NCBI RefSeq assembly: GCF_000208745.1
Contig: NC_030856.1
Coordinates: forward strand, 19,539,672 to 19,603,671
DNA length: 64,000 nt
From: Theobroma cacao
Taxonomy: Eukaryota > Streptophyta > Magnoliopsida > Malvales > Malvaceae
Reading direction: 5' to 3'
Made by a program: the position numbers and the translations under genes. The notes under the pieces are model-generated. The model did not search any database, had not been told where the DNA came from, and was given only the letters and a program-made list of their open reading frames with translations. Of the stretch, positions 35,564 through 46,628 are shown one piece after another. The first letter of the stretch is position 1. Each line of letters opens with the position of its first letter.

Positions 35564-35792
35564 NNNNNNNNNNNNNNNNNNNNNNNNNNNNNNNNNNNNN
35601 NNNNNNNNNNNNNNNNNNNNNNNNNNNNNNNNNNNNNNNNNNNNNNNNNNNNNNNNNNNNNNNNNNNNNNNNNNNNNNNNNNNNNNNNNNNNNNNNNNNN
35701 NNNNNNNNNNNNNNNNNNNNNNNNNNNNNNNNNNNNNNNNNNNNNNNNNNNNNNNNNNNNNNNNNNNNNNNNNNNNNNNNNNNNNNNNNNNN
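35564..35792. other. Assembly gap (229 N)
   Basis: Lies in the 5' LTR. The matching part of the 3' LTR is 41987-42145 (159 bp), so the N count is probably a placeholder. Frames spanning it are artefacts. Confidence 0.95.
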
Positions 35793-36303
35793 NNNNNNNN
35801 NNTAATTATTATTGTACATTATAACTTTGTAAATTATTGTATGTATGAATTTATTTTATTCTCACGCTACAAAAATTATTTATGTATAGTTCTATAAAAA
35901 TTGTTTTATAAGAAAATGAAATATATTATCAAATATTTTTATTTAGTTTAATTAGCCAACTTTTCACTCTAAATGAATGATTTAGATTACAAAAATTTAT
36001 TTTTAATCGGTAGTGGATATTTTTCTACCATACGTTGTATCTTTATCAGGTTTCGAAATTTTTTGGTAAAAATGACAAAAGTACCCATATGTGGTGAAAA
36101 TTTTATTTTGATTGTTTTCGATCTAAAATAGTTTATATTTTCTTGAAACTCGATATTTAACAACGATTGCTCACAGGAAAGGCAAGAAACTGATTCGTTC
36201 GCCTTGCGAGGTTTCGATTGGTATTCCGGATAATGAGTGTCAATCGGGACATCGCGACGGTTGTCATGGGCCAAATGGAGGTTTCGGGTCATGACAATTC
36301 AGT

Positions 36304-36315
36304 TGGTATCAGAGC
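36304..36315 (+). promoter_or_regulatory. Primer binding site (initiator Met tRNA)
   Basis: TGGTATCAGAGC, 7 bp after the 5' LTR end. Primes minus-strand DNA synthesis. Confidence 0.92.
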
Positions 36316-36367
36316 TTTTGGTTTAAAAACTTATGGTTTTGAAAGAAGTTTTTGATTTTTAAAGTTC

Positions 36368-39300
36368 TTGGATATCTCAGCCCTCAAAGCTTTGAAATTG
36401 GTGCGAAAGGGATATCCGACATACTTAGCTCACATGATTGATATATCGAGGGAGGAACCTAAGTTAGAAAATGTCCCCGTAGTAAGTGAGTTCCTTAATG
36501 TATTTCCTGATGAATTACCGGAACTTCCTCCCCATCGTGAGTTTGAATTCACCATTGACTTAATTTCGGGTACTGCTCCTATCTCTATTCCTCCATATAG
36601 AATGGCTCCGGCAGAGTTGAAGGAGTTGAAAGTATAATTGCAAGAGTTGGTGGACAAGGGTTTTATACGCCCTAGTATATCTCCGTGGGGAGCACCGGTT
36701 TTATTTGTGAAAAAGAAAGACGGTACACTTCGGTTATGTATAGATTATCGACAACTTAACATAATGACCATTAAGAACAAGTATTCGTTGCTGAGGATTG
36801 ATGATCTTTTCGATCAATTACAGGGAGCTACAGTGTTTTCTAAGGTTGATCTGACGTCTGGGTATCATCAGTTGAGGATTAAAGAACAAGATGTACCCAA
36901 GACAGCGTTCAGGACTCGGTACGGTCATTATGAGTTCTTGGTCATGCCTTTCAGGTTAACTAACGCATTGGCAGCTTTTATGGATCTCATGAATAGGGTG
37001 TTTCACCCTTACTTGGACAAGTTTGTTATTGTGTTCATTGATGATATCCTGATTTACTCGAGAGATAATGATGAGCACGCTACCCACTTGCTTATAGTAT
37101 TACAGACTTTGCGGGAAAGATAATTGTATGCAAAGTTTTTGAAGTGTGAGTTTTGGTTACAGGAAGTGGTATTCTTGGGACAGGTAGTATCAGGAGCTGA
37201 ATATATGTTGATCCCAAGAAGATAGAGGCAATTTTATAATGGGAGAAACCTAAGACAGTGACGGAGATTCGTAGTTTCCTCGGATTAGTCAGTTATTATC
37301 GGAGGTTTGTTCAAGGGTTTTCCTTAATAGCAGCTCCTTTGACCCGTCTAACTCGTAAGGGAGTTAATTTTGAGTGGAATGATGTTTGTGAGAATCAATT
37401 TCAGGAGCTAAAGAAACGGTTAACCTCCGCTCCCGTTTTAACACTTCCTGTGAATGGTAAGGGATTTGTAGTTTATAGTGATGCCTCAAAGTTAGGGTTG
37501 GGGTGCGTATTGATGCAGAATGAAAAAATTGTGGCTTATGCTTCTAGACAGCTAAAGAGGCATGAAGTAAATTACCCTACCCATGATTTAGAGTTAGCAG
37601 CAGTGGTGTTTGCTTTAAAAATCTAGAGGCATTACTTGTATGGTGAGCATTGTCGGATATTTACGGATCACAAGAGTTTAAAATATTTGCTCACTCAAAA
37701 GAAGCTTAATTTGAGGCAAAGGCGATGGTTGGAGTTGATAAAAGATTATGACTTGGTGATAGACTATCATCCGGGAAAGGCGAACATTGTAGCTGATGCC
37801 TTAAGTCGTAAGTCTTCATCGTCTTTAGCAGCAATTCAGAGTTGTTATTTTCCAGCATTATTAGAGATGAAATCTCTTGGGGTCCAGTTGAGAAATGGTG
37901 AGGATGGATCCTTATTGGCAAGCTTCATCGTGCGACCTTCGTTACTTAATCAGATCAAGGACATTCAGAGGTCTGATGATGAGTTAAGAAAAGAAATTCA
38001 AAAATTGACCGATGGGGGAGTTAGTGAGTTCAGACTCAGAGAGGATAATGTCTTGATGTTTAGAGATCGAGTTTGTGTTCTTGAGGGAAACCAGCTAAGA
38101 CAGGCGATCATGGAAGAAGCCCATTCATCTGCCTATGCATTACATCCTAGAAGCACCAAGATGTATAGGACTATCAGGGAGAATTATTGGTGGCCAGGTA
38201 TGAAACGAGACGTAGCAGAATTTGTAGCAAAGTGTCTAGTATGTCAGCAAGTTAAGGCGAAGCATCAGAGGCCAGAAGGTACACTTTAATCTTTACCTGT
38301 TCTCGAGTGGAAATGGGAGCATGTGACTATGGATTTTGTTTTGGGACTACCGCAAACACAGAGGGGAAAGGATGCAATTTGGGTGATCGTAGATCGGTTG
38401 ACTAAGTCCGCTCACTTTTTAGCTGTCCATAGTACATACTCTATTGAGAAGTTGGCTCAGCTCTATATAGATGAGATTGTGAGGCTACATGGAGTTCCCA
38501 TTTCTATAGTGTCAGACCGAGATCCTCGATTCACTTCTCGATTCTGGTCGAAATTTCAAGAAGCTCTCAAAATCAAATTGAAATTTAGCACTGCTTTTCA
38601 CCCACAGACGAATGGTCAGTCAGAGAGGCCTATCCAGACTATGGAGGATATGTTGAGGGCTTATGTCATGGATTTTCTTAAAAGTTGGGATAGACACTTG
38701 CCGTTAGTGGAATTTGCTTACAACAACAGCTTTTAGTCTAGCATCGGTATGGCACCGTACGAAGCTTTATATGGAAGGAAATGTCGTACTCCACTTTGTT
38801 GGGATGAAGTGGGTGAAAGAAAGTTAGTTAGTGTGGAATTGATCGATCTAACTAATGACAAGATCAAGGTTATACGAGAGAGGCTAAAGGTAGCCCAGGA
38901 TAGGCAGAAGAGCTATGTAGATAAACGGAGAAAAGACTTGGAGTTTGAGGTCGATGATAGAGTTTTTCTTAAGGTGTCTCCTTGGAAAAGTAATAATTTG
39001 AATGCTTTGTGGTATTAAGTTTATTTGATTATATTATTATGGTAAATTATGATATCTTGCTGGATAATGAAAAGTGTGATTCGATTTGCGAAGCGGGAAA
39101 AGCTTAACCCGAGGTATATTGGACCATTCCGAATCATTGAGAAAATTGGACCAATGGCTTATTGGTTAGAATTACCTCCGGAGTTAGATCGGATCCACAA
39201 CGTTTTCCATGTCTCCATGCTTAAGAAATATGTAGCAGATCCTTCTCACATCCTCGAAGCACCTCCGATCGAGTTGCATGACGATTTGAAGTTTGAGGTG

Positions 39301-39465
39301 CAACCTGTGAGTATCTTGGATCGAAAGGATCGAGTACTGAGGAACAAGAGTATTTCAACAGTCAAAGTGTTGTGGAAAAGTGCTCGAATGGAGGAAATGA
39401 CATGGGAAGTAGAGCATCAGATAAGGAACCAATACCTGCATCTATTTGTCGAATCTGGTAAGTGA
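36368..39465 (+). pseudogene. Ty3/gypsy pol pseudogene (RT, RNase H, integrase, chromodomain tail)
   Basis: In order: a protease-RT linker ('PVVSEFLNVFPDELPELPP'); RT with '[11 protein letters not shown]' and 'FIDDILIYS' near 37035; RNase H ('[14 protein letters not shown]', 'TDHKSLKYL', '[12 protein letters not shown]'); the integrase zinc finger (His-His-Cys-Cys, '[20 protein letters not shown]'); and the integrase core with Asp in 'TMDFVLGLP', Asp in 'SDRDPRF' and Glu in '[11 protein letters not shown]'. It ends with the GPF/Y region ('RYIGPFRIIEKIGP', 'IHNVFHVSMLKKY') and a tail 'VLWKSARMEEMTWEVE', as in Tekay chromodomains. Stops: 36635, 37121, 37237, 37624, 38287, 38734. A frameshift lies between 37123 and 37220. 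Gag is absent. Confidence 0.93.
38992..39075. other. 84-bp insertion in integrase with 7-bp direct repeat
   Basis: AT-rich DNA inserted between 'VSPWKS' and 'VIRFAKR'. GAAAAGT occurs at 38985-38991 and again at 39069-39075. No clear terminal inverted repeats. It looks like a very short MITE or filler inserted with target duplication. Confidence 0.6.
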
Positions 39466-39490
39466 AATTTTGAGGTCAAAATTTTATTTT

Positions 39491-39497
39491 AAGGGGG
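39491..39497 (+). promoter_or_regulatory. Polypurine tract
   Basis: AAGGGGG just upstream of the 3' LTR, the plus-strand priming site. Confidence 0.75.
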
Positions 39498-39504
39498 CTA
39501 GAAT

Positions 39505-42500
39505 TGTAAAACCCGACCTTACAAACACATGTCATGACATACATGCATTGAGTAGCATGTTATTATGCTAGGAAAACACCTAAGAATAGACGAAACCCGA
39601 TATCGTACCTAACGGTACACTTGAGTTGATTTAACCTCGAACTAGTTTAAATAGGAATTGTAGGATGAAATTTAATATTTTACAGTCCAGGAATGACTAA
39701 AAATGATTGTTCGGAGTTCGAGGGTTCATTAGGGGTAAAATTAAAAATTTTGATGTTCAAGGGCAAAAAAAATCATCATTTTGCCACCTAAGATAATAAT
39801 TTGATCATGGAGTGACATTTTTGACCAAGATTAACTATTTGGAGTATAATTTAATGATAGGAAGTGAAAAAGTTTAATTTTGGTGATTTCTGGAGTGTGG
39901 GGGTAAAATTGTAATTTTGCCACCCGCGGATAAAATTTGAGATTTTGAGAGAATTTAGATCAAATTTGACAAATTGGAGAATGGTATGAGTATAAGGGAT
40001 GAAAAATATGTTTATGGGCAATTTTTCAGTTTTTGTGGCAAAAATGTAATTTTTCACTTTTACGGGGGCAAAAGTGTAAATTTCAAAACAATTACTCCAC
40101 CAAGACTTTGGATAAGTCTGAGAATTTTATCTAAGCTATGGATATGTGGGATAAGTGTATGGTGAAAATTTGGAAACAAATGGATGAAATTTTAAAAATG
40201 GGCCAATGGGAAAGTGACACATGGCACTTTTTAATGATTTAATATTATTTTAATGAAAAGTCAGCCCATTGAAACCCCGTTTTAAGTGATGGCCGGCTAT
40301 AAGGGAGAACAAGAGAGAAAATAGAGGGGAAAGGAAGAAAAAAAAGAAAAACCAAAGAGAAACAAGAAAATTCAAAGGGGAATTTGCGTTTTTCACCCGT
40401 TTACGCGTCTAACGGTAAGATTTTTTGACTTTAGCTTGATTTTTGCCTTTCCTATGCCTTTGTTTCCATTTAGCATGCTTGAGGAAAGAGATCTAAAAGT
40501 GACATCAAGGGCTGGCCGAATTTCAAGGGGGGAGAAATTGAAATTTTTAGGTTTTTATTTTTAGTTAAATTGATAGTTTTAGTTAGTTAAATGTGTTTAG
40601 AAATTAAATTGGGCAAGAAAGCATTAAATTTTCACAATACCCACCCTTGGCCGAATCTGCAATGAGGTACAATGATGATNACTCTTGGCCGAATCTGCAA
40701 TGAGGTACAATGATGATGATCTGATTTTTATTCTAAGAGAAATGAAGAGAAAATGATGAAAATGGTTAAATGTGATAGAAAAACAAAGTAGAAAATTTAC
40801 CGAGTTAATGTCCCATTTTTGGCCGAATTTTCCAAGGAGAAAAGTGAACTGATTTTGGTGATTTTAGAAGGTTATTGACTGATATTTAATGGTTAGAAAT
40901 GTTGGAGAGAGAATGGGATGATTTAGAGCTAAAATGGAGCGTGTTAGCAATTTATCGGGTAAAGTGCCAAAAATAGGTTAATAATACGTTTAAGCCGTTT
41001 TAGGCTATTGCATTTCATACCATGCATTAGTATAGGATTTAAGTCAATTATATAGTGATTTAGCATCAATTTGGTGAATTGGGTAAATTTTGCAATGTGT
41101 CTAGGAGGAGAGCCTTCCGGTAAAGGCAAGGAAGTCGTACCAGACCAACAGTGATCGGGGCACCTAGGAAGCATTTCATCTGTACAAACGGTGAGTAAAT
41201 CTATTATTATTGTAAATTATCTAGAGTTTATTTTTAAATGCTCTTTATGTATTTTATAAAATGAAAACGAGATTAAAATGAGATTTTTGATGTTTTAGAA
41301 ATAAATGTGACAAATAAAAATATATTGTGTTGATTATGAAATTGTGTAATTGGAGGCTGCCAATTATTTTGAAATATATATTTTCTTATGAATGGCTTTT
41401 GAAATATGAGTATATGTGGCTATATTTGATAAATTGCATTGGGAATTGATGTAAGCTATTTTTACTATGCAGGCTGGGTAAATAAATAAAAGTCACGTTA
41501 TACTGTCGAAATTTTATTAAAATTGGTGGGTTTAGTCACTGCAGTGACGGGTTTCCGTGGACTACCTATTAGAGGGGCACGATAAACCCGTTTACATAAT
41601 TACTCCGGTTGTAGAGGCGATGAGGGTAACTCTCGGGGTAGTATTAGAGCTCACTTCACATCGAACCCCCACGTGAATGTGTAACTCGGCCAACACCAAG
41701 GAACGGCTTGTTTTAAAAATAAAAATGTGTTTCATATGTAAATATCATAACTACCTTGGCGGACTCGGTTAGAAGCCTCGGCCAAGGTATCCCCGAGGAT
41801 TAGTTTTGGCTTGGGCCTTGTTTTAATAAAAGTCATAAGCCTTAACAACTATTTTAGTAAATTACAAATATTTTATGGTTTAAGGAATAAATTGAAAACC
41901 TTATGAAATGGTTTGTAATTTGTTGTTTAAACTTGCCTCCATGTTACTCGCCTTTAGATATTTATGATAATGTCTGTTTACTCATTAGGATTGCAAAATC
42001 TCACCCACCTCCTTTCCAAACATTTCATGTCTGTGGTAGCTTGTAGATACTCCATTTTGTCGAGGATTCCAGTTGACCTCTCTACCTCACAAACAGTAGG
42101 TTACTATCACCAATACTTGGTGTATTCATGGGCCACTTGTCATTGGAATTATTATTGTACATTATCACTTTATAAATTATTGTATGTATGAATTTATTTT
42201 ATTCTCAAGCTACAAAAATTATTTATGTATAGTTTTATAAAAATTGTTTTATAAGAAAATGAAATATACTATCAAATATTTTTATTTAGTTTAATTAGCC
42301 AACTTTTCACTCTAAATGAATGATTTAGATTACAAAAATTTATTTTTAATCGACAGTGGATATTTTTCTACCATACGTTGTATCTTTATTAGGTTTCAAA
42401 ATTTTTTTGTAAAAATGACCAAAATACCCCTATGTGGCGAAAATTTTATTTTGATTGTTTTCGATCTAAAATAGTTTATATTTTCTTAAAACTCGATATT

Positions 42501-42639
42501 TAACAACGATTGCTCACAAGAAAGGCAAGAAACTGATTAGTTAGCCTTGCGGGGTTCCGATTGGCATTTCGGATAATGAGTGTCAATCGGGACGTCGCGG
42601 CGGTTGTCTTGGGCCCGAAGGAGGTTTCGGGTCGTAACA
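39505..42639 (+). mobile_element. 3' LTR of the Tekay-type element
   Basis: TGTAAAACCCGACC...GTAACA, 3135 bp and gap-free except for a lone N at 40680. That N lies between two copies of the same segment of about 37 bp, apparently an unmerged assembly overlap. Confidence 0.92.
41548..41798 (+). other. Conserved stem-forming module of Tekay LTR (copy 5)
   Basis: Same arms as in the 5' LTR with one loss (CACGA for CACGG). CCTTGGCGG is at 41754-41762 and CACCAAGG at 41694-41701. CCTCGG/CCGAGG at 41776-41798 is intact. Confidence 0.5.
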
Positions 42640-42767
42640 GACTCACCTAAAATAACTAATTTAAAATAATTAAATAAAACCTACTAATTTTATACATTAC
42701 TACAAAAACTAAGCCAAATTATTATCAAAATTAAGCTCAAATAACTCTATATTGTGGAGTTATCACA
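42640..42767 (+). mobile_element. Right part of the older interrupted repeat
   Basis: Resumes with the second TSD copy GACTC and ends near '...gtggagttatca', where a copia LTR begins. Confidence 0.5.
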
Positions 42768-43376
42768 TGCCATACCTAAAAGCACCCTGTTTAGGCATTT
42801 AGTCACCTCAAGACCTGTATGGATAGAATCAAAGCATGACAATTCACATACAAAATGACTTAGTATCACGAGTCTGAGGATTAGTTACACAACAGACATG
42901 AGAGTTTTCCATAGACACTTGAGTTAAAAACAAGATGGAACTTTAATAGCAGGTCATGCTCAGTGAACTTGTTCTTTAACAAGCACCTACACACTATCTC
43001 CAAGTATCTCACATACTTCAACCTATGAGATCTATTGCTTACTTTCGAAGTAAGGATGCTTAGCATGTACCAGTCTTTGAGCATTGTCAATGCCCTTATT
43101 CTTGACAATATAATGACTAAGAACATATTTAGGAACAAGGCTTTAATGCATAAGAATATCATAATTATAATATTTATAATTTCTTTACAAGGCCATTATG
43201 TTCTACGGACTTTGTCTACATAAGTCTCTTATAACTCTTTATAAATAAATTCATGTATAAAGAAATACCTCACACATTATATAAAATATCCATAATGTAT
43301 TTAACATTAAATGAGACTAATTAATGTAGTGTTTTGCAAGCACAAAATTGATTGGCTCATAGGGCTTACACTAATA
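42768..43376 (-). mobile_element. Copia LTR, minus orientation (arm 1 of an inverted pair)
   Basis: On the minus strand an RNase H end, then a PPT-like 'GAGAGATTATTAG', leads into 'TGTAAGCCCTATGAGCCAAT', the usual start of this plant copia LTR. The left end is near TGCCATACC. Its inverse homologue is 43505-49873. Confidence 0.65.
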
Positions 43377-43390
43377 ATCTCTCAGTAGTA

Positions 43391-43503
43391 TTAAAGCCAA
43401 TTGCCCATGTATCTATTACCAAAGCCCTTAAAGTGGCAATCATGTTTCTACTGGGACAGAAATTTAGTGAGAAGGTCAACTAAGTTGTCTTTCGTGGGTA
43501 CTC
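43391..43503 (-). pseudogene. Copia RNase H C-terminus fragment
   Basis: Reads 'VPTKDNLVDLLTKFLSQ', a stop, then 'KHDCHFKGFGNRYMGNWL' and a stop. This matches the conserved end of copia pol ('.T.DNLADPLTKPL') directly before the PPT and 3' LTR. Confidence 0.75.
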
Positions 43504-43955
43504 TTGGGATGAGCCCTACAACCAATTAGGATTGGTTAAAGCCTGATTCCAATCATGCAACAATATCATTCATGTTGAATGATTAGAGGTTTTCCTTCAT
43601 CAATAAGACATTAATTATAATGGGTTATAAGTTTAATTGGATGAAGTTCATGAGATTAATATGCCTTGCAAGAGAACTGTAATGAGTTGCAGCTATAAGA
43701 TCCCAATGTATCAAAACATAATCTCTAAATATTCCTAGTCGATGTATCATTGAAACTGGACATCAATGATACCTAGAGACTAGGACATTCTATTTTTCTT
43801 ACTTGAGAAGTAAGCAATTGATCTCATAGGTTGAAGTATAAAGATACTTGGAACTAGGATATAGGTGCTAGCTTAGGAGAGTAAGTTCACTAAACAAGAC
43901 TTGCCATGAGAAGTGCATTTGGTATTTTACTCAAGTGTCTATGCAATACTTCTCA

Positions 43956-46623
43956 TGTCACGACCCGAAACTCCCCTCGAGCCCATGACAAACGCCGTGA
44001 TGTCCAGATCGACACTCATTACCCGAAATGTCAACCGAAACCATCGCAAGGCTTTAATATCAGCTTCTCATTTCGAACTTAAAACAGTATATATATATAT
44101 ATTTTGAACATTGCATAAATAATTTTTACAGAGTAAAAGCAAAATAAATTCTTACTTACAGTAGTACAGATAACTATGAGTATGAAATTTAATTTACAGT
44201 GACTCGTGGGCTCTCAAATGGCAAAAGTGAAAGAAGGCTATGAACCTACGATTTTTTAAGAAGTCGAGTCAACTGTAGCCTTTGACGCTATCAGCTATCT
44301 ATAGCCTATACTGAGCCTGAAATGGATGGAAAGGAAGATGGTGAGATTATAAAATCCCAATGAGTAAATAGACATCATCATAAACATCTAGAGTTGAGTA
44401 CATGGAGACGATAAAATAAATCATCGTAAACTAGGTCACAGCATTAGAACACATTTCATTCAAAATACGTAATGAAGCTTATAAATCTCATCAAAACTAG
44501 GCTTGTGCCATAAATCCATCCTCAGGGACACCTTGGCCTAAGAATCCTACCGAGACCGCCAAGGTTGTTAAAATTTCGTATACACATAAAACATATTTTT
44601 AGTTTGAAAAAAACACATCCGTTCCTTGGCATTGGCTGAGTTCACCATCACGTGGTGGTTCGACGTGAAGTGAACTTTAAACTTTACCCCAGGAGATACC
44701 CTACGCGCCTCTCCGATCGAGGTAAGAATATAATGGGGTTTACCGTGCCCTTCTAAAAGGCTGGTCCATAGAAACCCCCTACTGCAGTGACTAATTAATA
44801 TATAATCCACAAATTCAATAAAATTTGCAATAGCATGACATTGCAATTATTTAATTCATAGCCTTTCAAGGCAAACAAACAATCCGTATTTCAATACAAT
44901 TGCCAACCAACCAATCATGCCTGATTTATTATAAGCCAATCAATTTAAACAATCAAATTGCAACAAATAGCAGTCTCCGTGTACTCTATTTTTCAAAATC
45001 ATTATAAATTTCAAAACAATTTATAAATTAATTTCATTGAAACACATTTATTCATAAAAACATGAAAATATACCTTTTTAAATTCCTTTTTCCATAGAAT
45101 TCATGAAAACATCTAAAAGCCACCCTAGATAATTAAAATGACAGTAAGTTTACTCACAATGTCTAGAGTGCGGATTTTTGAAGTACCCTGACTACTGGTC
45201 CTTGGATGCAATTTCCTTGCCTTTATCGGAGGACTCACCACATTGACATAGTACAAAATCGAAAAACTTACTACATTGGTACTAAATCGAAATTAAACTA
45301 ATTTAGACTACTAATGTATGATATGGAATGCAAAATGCAGGGGTAGCCATCTAAATCTAGTATTGGCCTAATTCGTCTTATCACCCGATTAATTGGCCAA
45401 CGCGTCCAATTTAGCTCCAAATTGCTCCATTTCTTTTCCAATACTTTAATTCACCAAACACAAGTTAAATAACCTAAAATTTGGCAAAACCATATTCACT
45501 TGTCTTCTTAGAATTTTTCGTCAATAATGGTGCATTAACACCGTGATTTTTCCTACTACTTTTCCACACCATAATTCATCGTTTTCTAACCAATTCTCTC
45601 AAAATAAAAATCAAATTCATCCTCACTCAATACAAGGTAGGTTCGGCCATTGATGGGTGATGGGGAAAATGCATTCTTTTCTTGTTGTTTTGCTTCTAGA
45701 CATGGTAAACTAACTAAAAACACTAACATAACTTGAAATTAAATCAATCCAACATCATTCACTCTCCATACCCATTCAGCCAACCATGAATTCACCATGA
45801 AAACATGAAATTTAACCATGAAAAATAAGGAGAAATGCTTAAGGAAAATAGATTTCAAGTTTAAATTGAAAAATCCTACCCTTTTCACTTGTTTTTCTTG
45901 ATTTTCCACACTTTTTCTCTTGAAATTCTCCACCTAGGGTTTGTTCTTTCTTTGTTTCCTTTTGTTCTTGCTATGGCCGGCCAAAATGAAGAGAAATAAG
46001 CTGAATTTGTGCCAATTTATAAGGAAAATATTCAATGGATGAGAATTTAACATGTGTCACCATTCCATTGGTCCATTTGTAATTTCTTAACTATTAAGCT
46101 TTCTCTCTCCACCATATAAATTCCTTCAATTATCCATAATAATATTGAGTAAATTCCAAATGCTGGACAAGTGTTGGGTGTGTAAATTACAATTTTGCCC
46201 CTAGGGTGACAAAATTACCATTTTACCTTTATGCTTCAAAAAATACCGGGATTACAATTTTTCACTTCTCAACCTCAAATCATACTCCAATAAGTCAAAT
46301 GTGATCAAAATCTTTCAAAAAAATTTCCCATTTTGTCTTCAAGTTGCAAAATTACCATTTTGCCCTTAGATAGTGAAATTTTCGGTTTGACTCCAAATTG
46401 ATCCTCGAACTCCAAATCACCATTTTAAATCATTCCTGGACTGTAAGATTTTCAATTTCACCCTAAAATCTCTATTTGATCTAGTTCGAGGCTTAAACTA
46501 ACTTTGTTGTACCTCTAGGTACAATACCTACTTTTATAAATTTTTTGGGACTCTCCTAGCATGCAAACATGTTATCCATCACATGTATGTCATGACAAGT
46601 ATTTTATAAGGCCAGGCTTTACA
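43956..46623 (-). mobile_element. Tekay-type solo LTR, subfamily B, minus orientation
   Basis: TGTCACGACCCG...GGCTTTACA, preceded by TCTCA (43951-43955) and followed by TCCCA (46624-46628). Contains a short (TA)n at 44089-44102. Confidence 0.87.
44520..44780 (-). other. Conserved stem-forming module of Tekay LTR (copy 6)
   Basis: The minus-strand arms GGGGTTTCTATG and CACGGTAAACCCC keep the outer pairs but have an A-C mismatch in the inner arm. ACCGCCAAGG is near 44556. Confidence 0.4.
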
Positions 46624-46628
46624 TCCCA

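Larger units (their letters stand above)
33121..36296 (+). mobile_element. 5' LTR of the Tekay-type element
   Basis: TGTAAAACCTGACC...ATGACA. It contains a 229-N gap. The 3' LTR predicts only about 159 bp there. Confidence 0.9.
33121..42639 (+). mobile_element. Full-length, gag-less Tekay/Del-type chromovirus
   Basis: Two LTRs of about 3.1 kb, primer site, pol remnant and polypurine tract in order, flanked by the 5-bp TSD GACTC (33116-33120 and 42640-42644). Length is 9.5 kb including an N gap. Gag and most of protease are missing: the pol frame begins about 50 bp after the primer site. The long LTRs, RT sequence and the C-terminal chromodomain-like tail place it in the Tekay (Del) clade. 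It is dead: six in-frame stops, one frameshift and an 84-bp insertion. LTRs differ by roughly 6% over the first 255 bp by hand count, mostly transitions. Confidence 0.9.

Noticed and set aside
35480..35897. Three ORFs across the N gap
   Set aside because: They consist mainly of unknown residues and exist only because N codons are not stops.
36430..36657. Minus-strand frame antisense to pol, and similar one at 37706-37921
   Set aside because: Shadows of the plus-strand pol pseudogene.
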